The position numbers and the translations under genes were made by a program. From Bacteroidales bacterium (GTDB taxonomy: Bacteria > Bacteroidota > Bacteroidia > Bacteroidales > GCA-2748055), in the NCBI GenBank assembly GCA_029934875.1, contig JAOZLK010000032.1, positions 1 to 15,742 on the forward strand: a stretch of DNA of 15,742 bases, written 5' to 3'. The notes beneath the pieces are model-generated. The model was given only the letters and a program-made list of their open reading frames with translations, did not search any database and was not told the DNA's origin. Positions 1 through 8,575 of this stretch are shown in pieces. The number at the start of each line of letters is the position of its first letter. Within the stretch, counting starts at the first letter, position 1.

Positions 1-844
1 ATTTACTCATAACCAGATCCTGGTATTCGGCCCTGAATTCGCGATAGGGATCTCCCAGGGTAATGTAATACTCATCAACACCCACTACATTTACCAGCTG
101 GTCGAGTATGGCATTGAGCAGCTGGGGAGTGGCGTCCATCCTTTGAGGCCTTTCGCTGTTACTGCAACTCTGGTTGGTGAGGTTGATCTTGAAGGCAATT
201 CTTTCGCCGGGAGTGTAGCCCACTTCTCCTTTTCCGTGCGTCTGATTATGGGACTTGAAGATGGCATCCCAGGCCCCGGCAAGGTCCTCCACGCCGGCAT
301 AGCCGGTGATGGCCCTTTGAAGCATGGAGCTGATTACTGCTTCGTCTGCGTTGTCATCGCTATACCATAAATCACTACTTCCCTTTGCAGGCACATAATT
401 TTCGTTAGTTGCTCCTTCGTCCTGTACCCATACCACCCTTCCCGGATAGAGTCCCCCGGCAACACCTATGGGTTCATTTGAGTTGACAGGGAAAGTGTTA
501 TCAACCGGATTTAGGGTAGAGGCAATAAGATCCTTCTGGTCGTGAAGAAAGATAAAGCCAAATGCAAGAATCGAAAGCAGGAGGAAGATTGAGCCAGCCA
601 TATACCTGGAGGTCCGGAAAAAGTACCTGAACCTTTTAAAGGAGATCATGGATACGGTAATTCCCAGCAGGTAGATCACAAAGGATGACATAATCGGTGC
701 TGCGGCCCTCATGCAGGGGTAGGTAGCGCGACTGGGTTTGGGAAGAACCCGGATCAGGAACCACAGGGTGGCCGATGCTCCGAGGATTATAAGATAGGTT
801 TTAGACGACTTAAATTTTTCCAGGGCAAGTTTCCACCGATTCAT
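1..844 (-). CDS. Membrane-anchored DUF362-family protein (3' end cut by window edge)
   Basis: The first 281 codons are visible and the frame is still open at the window edge. Three hydrophobic segments lie at about residues 17-34, 49-68 and 82-100. The N-terminus and the second loop (KRFRYFFRTSR, about 70-80) are strongly basic, so the positive-inside rule places everything after residue 100 in the periplasm. The soluble part resembles DUF362: GRVVWVQDEGATNEN at about 135-149, a GKGEVGY stretch near 204-210, the conserved Lys-containing FKINLTN at about 218-224, then a TPQLLNAILDQL helix and ITLGDPYRE near 261-269. The family has no settled biochemical role; some members carry Fe-S motifs, none of which is visible in this part. 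The start ATG lies 12 bases after the SusD stop, so it is probably co-transcribed and translationally coupled. Family call fairly sure; function unknown. Confidence 0.82.
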   Translation of the reverse strand, partial: MNRWKLALEKFKSSKTYLIILGASATLWFLIRVLPKPSRATYPCMRAAAPIMSSFVIYLLGITVSMISFKRFRYFFRTSRYMAGSIFLLLSILAFGFIFLHDQKDLIASTLNPVDNTFPVNSNEPIGVAGGLYPGRVVWVQDEGATNENYVPAKGSSDLWYSDDNADEAVISSMLQRAITGYAGVEDLAGAWDAIFKSHNQTHGKGEVGYTPGERIAFKINLTNQSCSNSERPQRMDATPQLLNAILDQLVNVVGVDEYYITLGDPYREFRAEYQDLVMSK

Positions 845-856
845 ATGTTATTTCTT

Positions 857-2416
857 TTATCTGGGATCCAGATACCAGTTTGCCGGATCCATCATTTTGG
901 AATGAATTGTGCTGTAATCTGGGGTTCCTTCAAATTTTGCTGCAACCCTATCAGCCAGGTAAGCCGGATCGCCCCTGCGTTCTGCAACACGTACCAGGTC
1001 AGAAAAACGTTTTCCTTCAAAGGCCAGTTCCAGGGATCTCTCAGCAATAATGAGGTCCTCAATCATAAGCGTTTTCGCCTCACCGGTGATTTCCTCAGGG
1101 ATCTCATTGGATGCCATGTACACCCTTCCCCGGACTCCGATATTATTTCTCCATTTGGCAAATTCAGATGGTTTGGGGTTCTCCTTATTAACACCAGCAT
1201 TCAGAAGCATCAGGGCAAAACCCTGGGACTCATCATCTCCCATGCGGTTATAGGCCTCAGCCAGCATCAGGTGGAGATCGGCTGCCCTGGAAAGAATAAT
1301 ATCCGTTCCAAAGGGATCCGACGGTACCATCGCATACTTGGTAATGGAATAATCAAAGTTGAATGTACTATCATTAACCTTGCTTATGGTATCCTCCCCG
1401 ATAGAGATACCGATACCTCTGTAGAGGTCGCCCGGATCACCGGACAGGGGGATTTGAGTCTTAAAGGAGTCAACCAATACCATCGAGGGTTTTACCAGGT
1501 AGTGGAAATCCCTTCCCAGCCAGTTGGCCAGGGGATTAAACTGGTCCTCCTGTGAGTTGAAAGGAATAACAGAGATGTTCTCAAGAAAGGCCGATTCGGA
1601 ATTCTGAAAGATGGCGGTCCAGGCTTCATCCTTGTAGGATTTATCCACCTTCAGCACTGAACTCTGATCTCCATAGCTTTCACAGGCCAGTTTAAGATAA
1701 GTGGCGGCATTTGCATAGTCATTTTTCTCCAGGTAGATCTCCCCAAGCAAGGCTTTTGTATTTACAAAGTAGGGAAGTTTCAGTTCCACCTTTTCGTTAC
1801 CATCAGAATCATCATGGATGTAGGGAGTAATCTGGTTAACCAAAGTATCCAGTATTTCATCTTTGCTCATTATGGTCTGCTCCAGGTTCTCAGGCAGGGT
1901 AATGAGGTTATCGGGAATGTAGGCGACCTCATTGTAGAGCCTTACAATGTTCAGGTAGGCCCATGATCTCATCCCGATTAATGCACCCTTGAAAAAGAAT
2001 TCAATGTAGGGGTCAAAATTCCTGTCATTTTCCGCCACCGTATGGAGGTTGGCCAGTACCTCATTACAATCCACAATAACCTTGTAAAGGTCGGAAGCAT
2101 CTGTATATGGATTCGATGCTGTGTAGGAATGTGTATTAAGCTCCCTCAGGTACATACCAGCGTTAGGAGTGATATCCATCTGGTCGGAGCGAAGTCCGTC
2201 CATCATTATCAGTTGAGGCAATAAATCCTGCAGGGAGGCTACTGTACCCATAGCTGAAATCGTGGCATCCAGAGAAGTCTTGTAGTGCTGGTCCGGTGTA
2301 ATCCGGTCTCCGGCCTGCTGGTTGAAGAAATCCTCACTGCAGGAGGTGAGACCAAATATAAGAATACTTAAAATGGTCAGGAAGTATGGGTTTATAGGTG
2401 AACTCTTTTTCATCAT
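857..2416 (-). CDS. SusD/RagB-family surface lipoprotein (second cassette)
   Basis: A 519-residue lipoprotein. The signal peptide ends in the lipobox LTSC, with the lipidated Cys at residue 26, followed by SEDFF. It is expected on the outer surface as the lid of the SusC channel encoded just upstream. Family signs are the helical TPR-like N-terminal half (for example FKGALIGMRSWAYLNIVRLYNE at about 142-163, given here in part as GMRSWAYLN), the AADLHLMLAEAYNRM helix at about 378-392, and the C-terminal motif ERSLELAFEGKRFSDLVR at about 459-476. SusD proteins bind ligand and open or close over their partner SusC. The gene begins 16 bases after the SusC stop. The first two codons are both ATG, so the start could be 2416 or 2413. 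Sequence similarity to the SusD of the first cassette is limited to family motifs. Ligand unknown. Confidence 0.95.
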   Translation of the reverse strand: MMKKSSPINPYFLTILSILIFGLTSCSEDFFNQQAGDRITPDQHYKTSLDATISAMGTVASLQDLLPQLIMMDGLRSDQMDITPNAGMYLRELNTHSYTASNPYTDASDLYKVIVDCNEVLANLHTVAENDRNFDPYIEFFFKGALIGMRSWAYLNIVRLYNEVAYIPDNLITLPENLEQTIMSKDEILDTLVNQITPYIHDDSDGNEKVELKLPYFVNTKALLGEIYLEKNDYANAATYLKLACESYGDQSSVLKVDKSYKDEAWTAIFQNSESAFLENISVIPFNSQEDQFNPLANWLGRDFHYLVKPSMVLVDSFKTQIPLSGDPGDLYRGIGISIGEDTISKVNDSTFNFDYSITKYAMVPSDPFGTDIILSRAADLHLMLAEAYNRMGDDESQGFALMLLNAGVNKENPKPSEFAKWRNNIGVRGRVYMASNEIPEEITGEAKTLMIEDLIIAERSLELAFEGKRFSDLVRVAERRGDPAYLADRVAAKFEGTPDYSTIHSKMMDPANWYLDPR

Positions 2417-2432
2417 ATATAGTTTTTACCCG

Positions 2433-5400
2433 TTATAAGTCTAATTTCAATCCAACAATGAACGATTGGCTACCAGGCATCATCCCGTAATCCACGCCCT
2501 GGCTAAATGGGTTATTCATATAACTGAATTCCGGATCATACCCAGTGTAGTCGGTTATCGTGAGCAGATTGGTAGCCGTTACATAAAAAGTCACACCATT
2601 GAAAACGCCTCCGATGGAGGGAAGGAAGTAGCTAAGGGTAATCTGGCTCAGCTTAATGAATGAACCGTCTTCAACCCACCTGTCTGAGAAAAGAGTGTTG
2701 CCATTGGGATCACCATAACTTGCTCTTGGCATAAGAGACCCGGTGTTGGAGGGTGACCACCTGTCAAGGACCGTTGTAGACTGGTTGCTGTAATTAATCA
2801 TGGCTTCGGTCTGGTATCTCATGTAGTTGACCAATTCACTACCCATGGAATAGTTCATCCGAATGAATAACTCGATATTCTTATAGGCGAAGGAGGTAAA
2901 GATGCTCCCAAACAGATCCGGGTTGGGGTCTCCGATAATCGTCATGTCAGCTTCGTTGATGATACTGTTACCATCGAAGTCCATATATTTCATATCGCCT
3001 GCTTCCATGAGGTTTCCCCTTGGGCCGGTTATTGTCCCAGCTTCAGATTCCGAGATAATACCATTGGTCTCATAGCCATAGTAGGCATTTATCGAGTTAC
3101 CAACGGAAGTGACATATCGAACACCCCTTACAGTGGTTTGGATGTTCTCCGATTCCGGATTGAGGAACTCAAGGCCGGTAACTTCGGTTGCAATCTTGCT
3201 CACGGTTCCCCCGATTATCCAGGTGAAATTGCCGGCAACAACACGGCCATCGGCTGCAAGTTCAATACCGTTGCTCTCAAGTTTACCTCCATTGTCGTAA
3301 TAGTTGGTATAGCCAAAGGTCATGGGCAGGTCCTGCCTCATCACCAGGTTATCCACATTGGACATGAAATAATCTGCATGGATGTTCAGGGCCTGCTTGA
3401 ACAGCGATAGGTCCAGTCCCACGTTAATGGTGCTTTTCCTCTCCATCTGCAGATTTTCATTGGGAATCACTTCCCTGGAAAGTACACCCAGGTTATTAAT
3501 CCGGCGGTCGGTGTAATAGAGTTTTGAATAATCATAAATGGTATTGAACATATTCCCGGTTTGCGAATATGATCCTCTCAATTTCAGATCTTCGAGCCAT
3601 CCGGCCTGGTTCAGGAAACCCTCGGAGGATAGCCGCCATGCAGCTGCAAGGGAAGGATAGAAGTTATAGCGGTTTTCTTTATTTGTTACCGAACTTCCAT
3701 CATAAGACAGGTTGGTGCTGACAAAATATTTGTTCCTGAAACTGTAGTTTACATCCGCGAAATATGATGTCCATGAAAGCCCCCTGTTGTCGCCATTAGT
3801 GGAACGGAGGAAGCTGTACTGTGAACCATCACCCAGGCTTCTGAAAAAATCTGAGGGTGTATTCAGGTCAAGACTAAGATTATATTTGTAAGTGTTTTTC
3901 ATGTAGCGGAATCCCAGGTTGGCCAGGACCGAGTGCCCGGATGCCGTTGTGGTATTGTAGGTAAGTTGAGTGTGATTCTGTCCGGAGCGGAAGTCATAAA
4001 CAAAATCTCCCGGGCTGTTATATGCCGAATCCACCTGAACGATTCCATTGTCGGGCAGGAAGATTGCTTCTTTTGAATTATTGAAGTTCAGACCAAAAAG
4101 GGTAGAAAGGTTAAAATGTTCATTAAACTGGTAGGCAGCTTTGATTGAACTAAGGAAATGGTAGTTACGGTTTGTCCCCTGGGCATCGGATACGATGGAA
4201 CTGGGATTACTCACATTGAAGACACCAACATCATCATAGTATGTCAGGTATTCGCCTGTGGCACCATCCCTGGCAATGGGATCCATGATGGGAGATTTCA
4301 TCACAGTTGACAGGATAGGGTTCTTCCATGTTTCGGACCCGTGGTTCGCTATTTTGGTATCTGCCAGTGATAATTTGACATTGGGAGTTACTGAGAACTT
4401 ATTGGTGATATTGACCTTACCATTGATTCGCAGGTTAAACCTGGAGTAGCCCGAATTATCATAAATTCCTTTCTGAGAAAGGTAGCCGGTGGATACATTA
4501 TAAGTTGCGATATCATCGCCCCCTTTCAGGAAAAAGTGGAACTTATAGGTTGAAGCGGGTTTATATAATTCTTCCTGCCAATCGGTTTCGTTGTTGTACC
4601 TATAATAGTCCTCAGATGAAGCATCTCCATGCAGCCATGGATACATGGTATTTATTTCGCCTGAACTATATCCCTGTCCGGTTAATTGCTCATCAAAGTA
4701 GGTTCTGAACTGGCCTGGGTCGAGAAGGTCCTGATGTTTGGGTGTCATAGTAAGACCACCATAGGCTCCAAATTTTATAACGGTACTGGCTTCAGCTCCC
4801 TGTTCCGTATTTACATAGATGGCCCCGTTTGAGCCGGCACTTCCAAGATAAGATAAGCCATCCTTGACAACGGTAATATTGGATATGTCATCAATGTCAA
4901 CTACATCCATAGGATTCAGGGCAAAACCCTGCATCAGGCTGTTGTTGGCATATGAATAAGAGTGGATCATCCCGTCGATAAAGAGTAATGGCTCGTTATT
5001 GCCATAAATGCTTGAGTACCCACGAATATTCATATTGGTTCGACTGCCAGGCGCGCCATTCCGGTTAATAACTGACATCCCGGCAACCTGTCCCTGTAGT
5101 ACCTGATCAAAGGAGCTTACCATTGTATAATCAAAGTCACTTTTCCTCAGGGCGGTAGACGCAAAGGTAGCATCCTTTATAACTGAAACTCCAAGGGGTG
5201 AAATAGATTGGTCGTCGATGGTGCTGAATTCCTCCGGAACCAGTGCTACCTTGATCTCTTCCCTGCCGTTCAGGTATAAATTTCGCCTGGAGTAACCCGG
5301 AAGGTTAAGGATAATCTGGGCCTTAAGATCCGGGACTGTCAGGGTGAATGCCCCCGTTGAGTCGGTGGTGGTGGAAAAGCCCGTTGCGGCAACCGAAATT

Positions 5401-5555
5401 GAAACCATTTGAAGGGCTTGACCCGAACCCGACTCCGTAACCACGCCATTAACCTCAATGCCGGATGTCTGAGCCGACAATGGTTGAGAAATGATGCCGC
5501 TTACCAACAGGATCATCATGAACAGGCAGGCCGTATATGAATATTTTTTAGTCAT
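2433..5555 (-). CDS. SusC/RagA-family TonB-dependent outer membrane transporter (second cassette, divergent plug)
   Basis: A 1040-residue outer membrane protein with a signal peptide ending near residue 28 (QPLSAQ). A CarboxypepD_reg-like beta domain follows at about 34-107, then the plug (about 120-255) and the beta-barrel to the C-terminus, which ends in an aromatic/hydrophobic strand (SFIVGLKLDL). It would transport a ligand across the outer membrane with the SusD encoded 16 bases downstream. The plug is odd. The usual TonB-box-like LDEVVVxG run before the plug is replaced by STIDDQSISPLGVSVI (about 111-126). The conserved IEVLKDAxATAIYGSRxANGV block is changed to ITVVKDGLSYLGSAGSNGAI (about 227-246). 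The RNGAPGS...NIRGYSS and PLLFIDGM elements remain. The reading frame is intact throughout, so this looks like a subfamily rather than a decayed gene. Substrate unknown. Confidence 0.95.
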   Translation of the reverse strand: MTKKYSYTACLFMMILLVSGIISQPLSAQTSGIEVNGVVTESGSGQALQMVSISVAATGFSTTTDSTGAFTLTVPDLKAQIILNLPGYSRRNLYLNGREEIKVALVPEEFSTIDDQSISPLGVSVIKDATFASTALRKSDFDYTMVSSFDQVLQGQVAGMSVINRNGAPGSRTNMNIRGYSSIYGNNEPLLFIDGMIHSYSYANNSLMQGFALNPMDVVDIDDISNITVVKDGLSYLGSAGSNGAIYVNTEQGAEASTVIKFGAYGGLTMTPKHQDLLDPGQFRTYFDEQLTGQGYSSGEINTMYPWLHGDASSEDYYRYNNETDWQEELYKPASTYKFHFFLKGGDDIATYNVSTGYLSQKGIYDNSGYSRFNLRINGKVNITNKFSVTPNVKLSLADTKIANHGSETWKNPILSTVMKSPIMDPIARDGATGEYLTYYDDVGVFNVSNPSSIVSDAQGTNRNYHFLSSIKAAYQFNEHFNLSTLFGLNFNNSKEAIFLPDNGIVQVDSAYNSPGDFVYDFRSGQNHTQLTYNTTTASGHSVLANLGFRYMKNTYKYNLSLDLNTPSDFFRSLGDGSQYSFLRSTNGDNRGLSWTSYFADVNYSFRNKYFVSTNLSYDGSSVTNKENRYNFYPSLAAAWRLSSEGFLNQAGWLEDLKLRGSYSQTGNMFNTIYDYSKLYYTDRRINNLGVLSREVIPNENLQMERKSTINVGLDLSLFKQALNIHADYFMSNVDNLVMRQDLPMTFGYTNYYDNGGKLESNGIELAADGRVVAGNFTWIIGGTVSKIATEVTGLEFLNPESENIQTTVRGVRYVTSVGNSINAYYGYETNGIISESEAGTITGPRGNLMEAGDMKYMDFDGNSIINEADMTIIGDPNPDLFGSIFTSFAYKNIELFIRMNYSMGSELVNYMRYQTEAMINYSNQSTTVLDRWSPSNTGSLMPRASYGDPNGNTLFSDRWVEDGSFIKLSQITLSYFLPSIGGVFNGVTFYVTATNLLTITDYTGYDPEFSYMNNPFSQGVDYGMMPGSQSFIVGLKLDL

Positions 5556-5592
5556 CTCTTTGCTGTATTAGATTAGTGGTACAGGGTTAGAT

Positions 5593-7080
5593 TTATTTAA
5601 GTGGCGTAAAGATCAAAGTATCCCAGAATAATAGACCCGGACTTTTGGCAACTATTTTAATGGTATGTCGTGAAGTTGAGGTCCAGTCAAACCTTCCCCA
5701 GCTGGTGGATTCTGCAGGATCCGCCTGGTCTACGAGGGCGGTGTTTACTCCATCCACAAAGACCGAATAAGTGATATGGCCACCCCAGAGATTTGAGGTA
5801 AGTTCATACTTCCCTTTCATGATTTTTGGAGTTGTGATCTCAACCCACCACCATCCACTCATGCTCAGGCAGTCGTCATTCAGAAGCTTACCAGTATTGT
5901 GATCCTTGAAATAGTAGAGCATATAGCTGCCCTCCCATTTAATATATTCGAATGTGTTCTGACCGTCGAACCACCTCATGTAGTACTTGCCAAAGTAATC
6001 ACCCTGCTTCATGTCAAAATAATCGGTGGTTTCGAAAATAATCTCAGTTGGCTCGGGCTCAAAAACCGGCAGCAGATCGTCAAGCGTATGAACGGTGCCG
6101 TTTTTGGCGGGTATGTTCGACTCCTCTGTAATAAAGCCTGTATATTTTCCGGTTTCAAAATCCAGGTTAAGTTTATAGTCATCTTCCACCCTTACTGATA
6201 TATTATTATCGTAGGACAAAATGGGGTAAACCTGGCTTTCAAGGTTATTGAAGTAATAGGTGCCTCCCATACAATGATACTCCATATACCTGTAGAATGG
6301 ATTATCTATGTAGGTGATGCTGTCAGGCGCATCTGTGAAATGCGCAATCAGTTCATCGATGGTGTAGATGCCATAGCGGTTGAAAGTGGTATCTGCGATC
6401 GCCAGCAGTGTAAACCTTGTACGGGCCGTTTTCTGACCGTAAGGAAAGTCGATAATACTAAGCGTGTCTTTAAGCCCGGTTTCGCTAAGTCCGGCAGCGA
6501 AAAGGGAGTAGGAGGGGTCTTCGGCTACCACATTATACGCACTGATGGTAACGGGTTCAATGACATTTCCCACAATATGGACCACACCGTTGGCTGCCTC
6601 AATATCCCTGTCGATGATTTTACTGCGCTTGTTTACAATAATATCAGAACCTTCAAATTCTGTAACCAGGTAATCATTCAGTCCGTTCAGATCGCGGATT
6701 GCTCCCAGCCCGAAATCACCTGAATACATTGCGTTGGTTACCATGTGGTTCCTGGTCAGGTCCTCAAGCGCTTCTGCTGACATATCCTCCCAGGAGTTTA
6801 TTCCCTGTTCGGAGTAGTAAATTTGCATAACCGAATCGGTAGGCAGGAATAGGGTAAATGGCCCCCGAACCTTCAATAAGCTGGAGAGACCGGAAGCTTC
6901 AAGCATAGCATTGAAATGCGAATATGCCGGATCAGAGGCAACGTAATCGGCAATTACCATCTGTGCCGAATCAACCTTCCACAAAATCGGGTCTTCCTTG
7001 CAACTGAACAGAAGCGATACGGAAACAAATATAGAGATCTGAATCCCCCTGGAAACGACTCTTCTGATTGTTGTTTTCAT
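5593..7080 (-). CDS. FAS1 (fasciclin) lipoprotein with C-terminal beta domain
   Basis: A 495-residue lipoprotein from the chosen ATG at 7080. A longer start at 7110 overlaps the preceding SusD gene by 11 bases, but the shorter form gives a compact signal peptide (MKTTIRR..., lipobox LLFSC with Cys at 27). Two FAS1-like repeats follow. The first (about 43-178) has PFTLFLPTDSVM, a NHMV H-box-like segment and NGVVHIVGNVIEP. The second (about 181-340) has RFTLLAIADTTFNRYGI, EYHCM and NGTVHTLDDLLPVFEP. FAS1 domains are adhesion or ligand-binding modules. The last 150 residues (about 345-495) are Trp- and Tyr-rich, with WWWVEITTP, KGKYELTSN, YSVFVDGV and HTIKIVAKSPG, a beta-sandwich or carbohydrate-binding-like pattern that I cannot assign to a known family. 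The gene starts 19 bases after the SusD stop and ends 37 bases before the next SusC. Probably surface-exposed; partner or ligand unknown. Confidence 0.9.
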   Translation of the reverse strand: MKTTIRRVVSRGIQISIFVSVSLLFSCKEDPILWKVDSAQMVIADYVASDPAYSHFNAMLEASGLSSLLKVRGPFTLFLPTDSVMQIYYSEQGINSWEDMSAEALEDLTRNHMVTNAMYSGDFGLGAIRDLNGLNDYLVTEFEGSDIIVNKRSKIIDRDIEAANGVVHIVGNVIEPVTISAYNVVAEDPSYSLFAAGLSETGLKDTLSIIDFPYGQKTARTRFTLLAIADTTFNRYGIYTIDELIAHFTDAPDSITYIDNPFYRYMEYHCMGGTYYFNNLESQVYPILSYDNNISVRVEDDYKLNLDFETGKYTGFITEESNIPAKNGTVHTLDDLLPVFEPEPTEIIFETTDYFDMKQGDYFGKYYMRWFDGQNTFEYIKWEGSYMLYYFKDHNTGKLLNDDCLSMSGWWWVEITTPKIMKGKYELTSNLWGGHITYSVFVDGVNTALVDQADPAESTSWGRFDWTSTSRHTIKIVAKSPGLLFWDTLIFTPLK

Positions 7081-7099
7081 ATGATTACTTTTTATTTTT

Positions 7100-8557
7100 T
7101 TACCTATCATAAAATGGGTTCTGAACCAGATTCTGATTGAAAATCAGCTCTCGTTCCTGAACGGGCAGGTAGTAGCTCAGTGTATCATACACCCGGGTTC
7201 GTAATATGGCCTGCTGCTTAATGTCGGCACCCGACAGGATCATGTCAATGATGAGCTGCTTGTTCTCAAACTGATTCCTTTTGGCGGCTCGCAACATATC
7301 AAACCAGCGTCTGCCTTCAAAGAGAAATTCACGACCTCTTTCATTCAGAAGCATCTCCCTTAATAAGTCTTTGTCAGTTTGTTCGATAAATGGAGCTCCT
7401 GCCCTTAGCATGGTCTCGCTAATCAAATCATTGGCTTCGCTGAACCTGTCCAGTTCAATACATGCTTCTGCTTTAATCAATTGGATCTCGGCAAAACGAT
7501 AGAAGATCCAGTTGGCGTCCCTTTCGGAGAAGGTCCTGGGAATAATCCCCAACTGGTCCTTTCCAACGTATTTCCAGAGACCTCCGGCACCATTGTACCT
7601 CCTGAGGTCTTCCTGGTCCATGATCAGGTTAATATTTTGCCAATCCATTTGCGCTTGCGGCTGTCGACCGTCGAGAGGGACCAGGTTATTATAAATTGGA
7701 TTTTCCTGTTGTTCCAGGTTGTCGTCATACTGAATTTCACAAATTGCTTCATTTGCAGAATTTCCAGGATAGTAGAGGTCGAACCAGTTTTCATTGAGTT
7801 CCAGGCTGAAGAGCCCTGAATTTATAATTACATCACAGGCATCAATGGAATTCTGATATTGTTCCATCCACAGGTAAACATCTGCCAGTAAGGCGGTGAT
7901 GGAATAATAATTTGCACGTCCGTAAAAGTAGCTGGTGCCCTGGAACTCCAGCTTGTAGGCGATCTCACGTGCTTGAAGCAGATCCTGTACGACTTGCCCA
8001 AGTACTACATGCTCGGGACTCTTAGCCAAATAAAGGTCTGAGGTGTCCGAGATGGAGGCTTGGGTTACCAGGGGTACATCTTTCCATACACGTACCAGGT
8101 AGAAGTAGGCCATGGAACGAATGAAGAGGGCTTCAGCCTCAATGGCCTGCTGCATTGCTGGTGTAAAGGTTTCATCCAGTGCTGCAACCTCATCATCGAA
8201 ATACATCAAAGTATTGGCAAGGTTGATGGCTTGATAATAATCCTTCCAGTCAATAGCATCATTCGATGGGCTGATGTCACTACCTGCAATTTTCGCATAG
8301 TCCGAAAAATTGGAGCCAGAAATGATTACCAGGTCGGCCCGAAGCTCTCCCCAGATCAGTGACTCGAGGCTTGCATTGCGAAGTGCATTATAGGCAGCGC
8401 CCAGGGCACTGTTTACATCCTCGGTTTTTTTCCAGAATTTATCTTTGATCAGTTCAGTCTCAGGAACCACTGTTAACCAGTCCTGACAAGAGGTGAATGA
8501 AAAAAGTACAATTAAGATTGCCGTCTTTACCGCGCTGTTTATATGAATCTTTTTCAT
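7100..8557 (-). CDS. SusD/RagB-family surface lipoprotein (first cassette)
   Basis: A 485-residue lipoprotein with lipobox FTSC and acylated Cys at residue 24, followed by QDWLTVVPE, a typical SusD beginning. Helical TPR-like segments include EALFIRSMAYFYLVRVWKDV at about 142-161 and RFAEIQLIKAEACIELDR at about 354-371. The family hallmark ERGREFLFEGRRWFDMLR is at about 406-423, and the end (YYLPVQERELIFNQN) is the usual SusD closing region. It is expected to sit on the cell surface as the ligand-binding lid of the SusC encoded 18 bases upstream. It is followed after 19 bases by a FAS1 lipoprotein, in the position where SusE/SusF-like binding proteins often occur. Length is in the normal family range. 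Ligand cannot be predicted. Confidence 0.97.
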   Translation of the reverse strand: MKKIHINSAVKTAILIVLFSFTSCQDWLTVVPETELIKDKFWKKTEDVNSALGAAYNALRNASLESLIWGELRADLVIISGSNFSDYAKIAGSDISPSNDAIDWKDYYQAINLANTLMYFDDEVAALDETFTPAMQQAIEAEALFIRSMAYFYLVRVWKDVPLVTQASISDTSDLYLAKSPEHVVLGQVVQDLLQAREIAYKLEFQGTSYFYGRANYYSITALLADVYLWMEQYQNSIDACDVIINSGLFSLELNENWFDLYYPGNSANEAICEIQYDDNLEQQENPIYNNLVPLDGRQPQAQMDWQNINLIMDQEDLRRYNGAGGLWKYVGKDQLGIIPRTFSERDANWIFYRFAEIQLIKAEACIELDRFSEANDLISETMLRAGAPFIEQTDKDLLREMLLNERGREFLFEGRRWFDMLRAAKRNQFENKQLIIDMILSGADIKQQAILRTRVYDTLSYYLPVQERELIFNQNLVQNPFYDR

Positions 8558-8575
8558 GGGTTGACAGTGTTAATG

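Noticed and set aside
845..1555. 236-codon plus-strand open frame
   Set aside because: It lies entirely opposite the SusD gene, whose frame, lipobox and family motifs are clear. Its own translation shows no domain-like pattern. Antisense shadow.
6274..6723. 149-codon plus-strand open frame
   Set aside because: Antisense to the FAS1 repeats of the second FAS1 gene; no signal peptide or domain pattern.
7081..7110. Longer start for the second FAS1 protein, overlapping the SusD stop
   Set aside because: The extra 10 residues precede a complete signal peptide. The ATG at 7080 leaves a 19-base gap like the other gaps in the operon.
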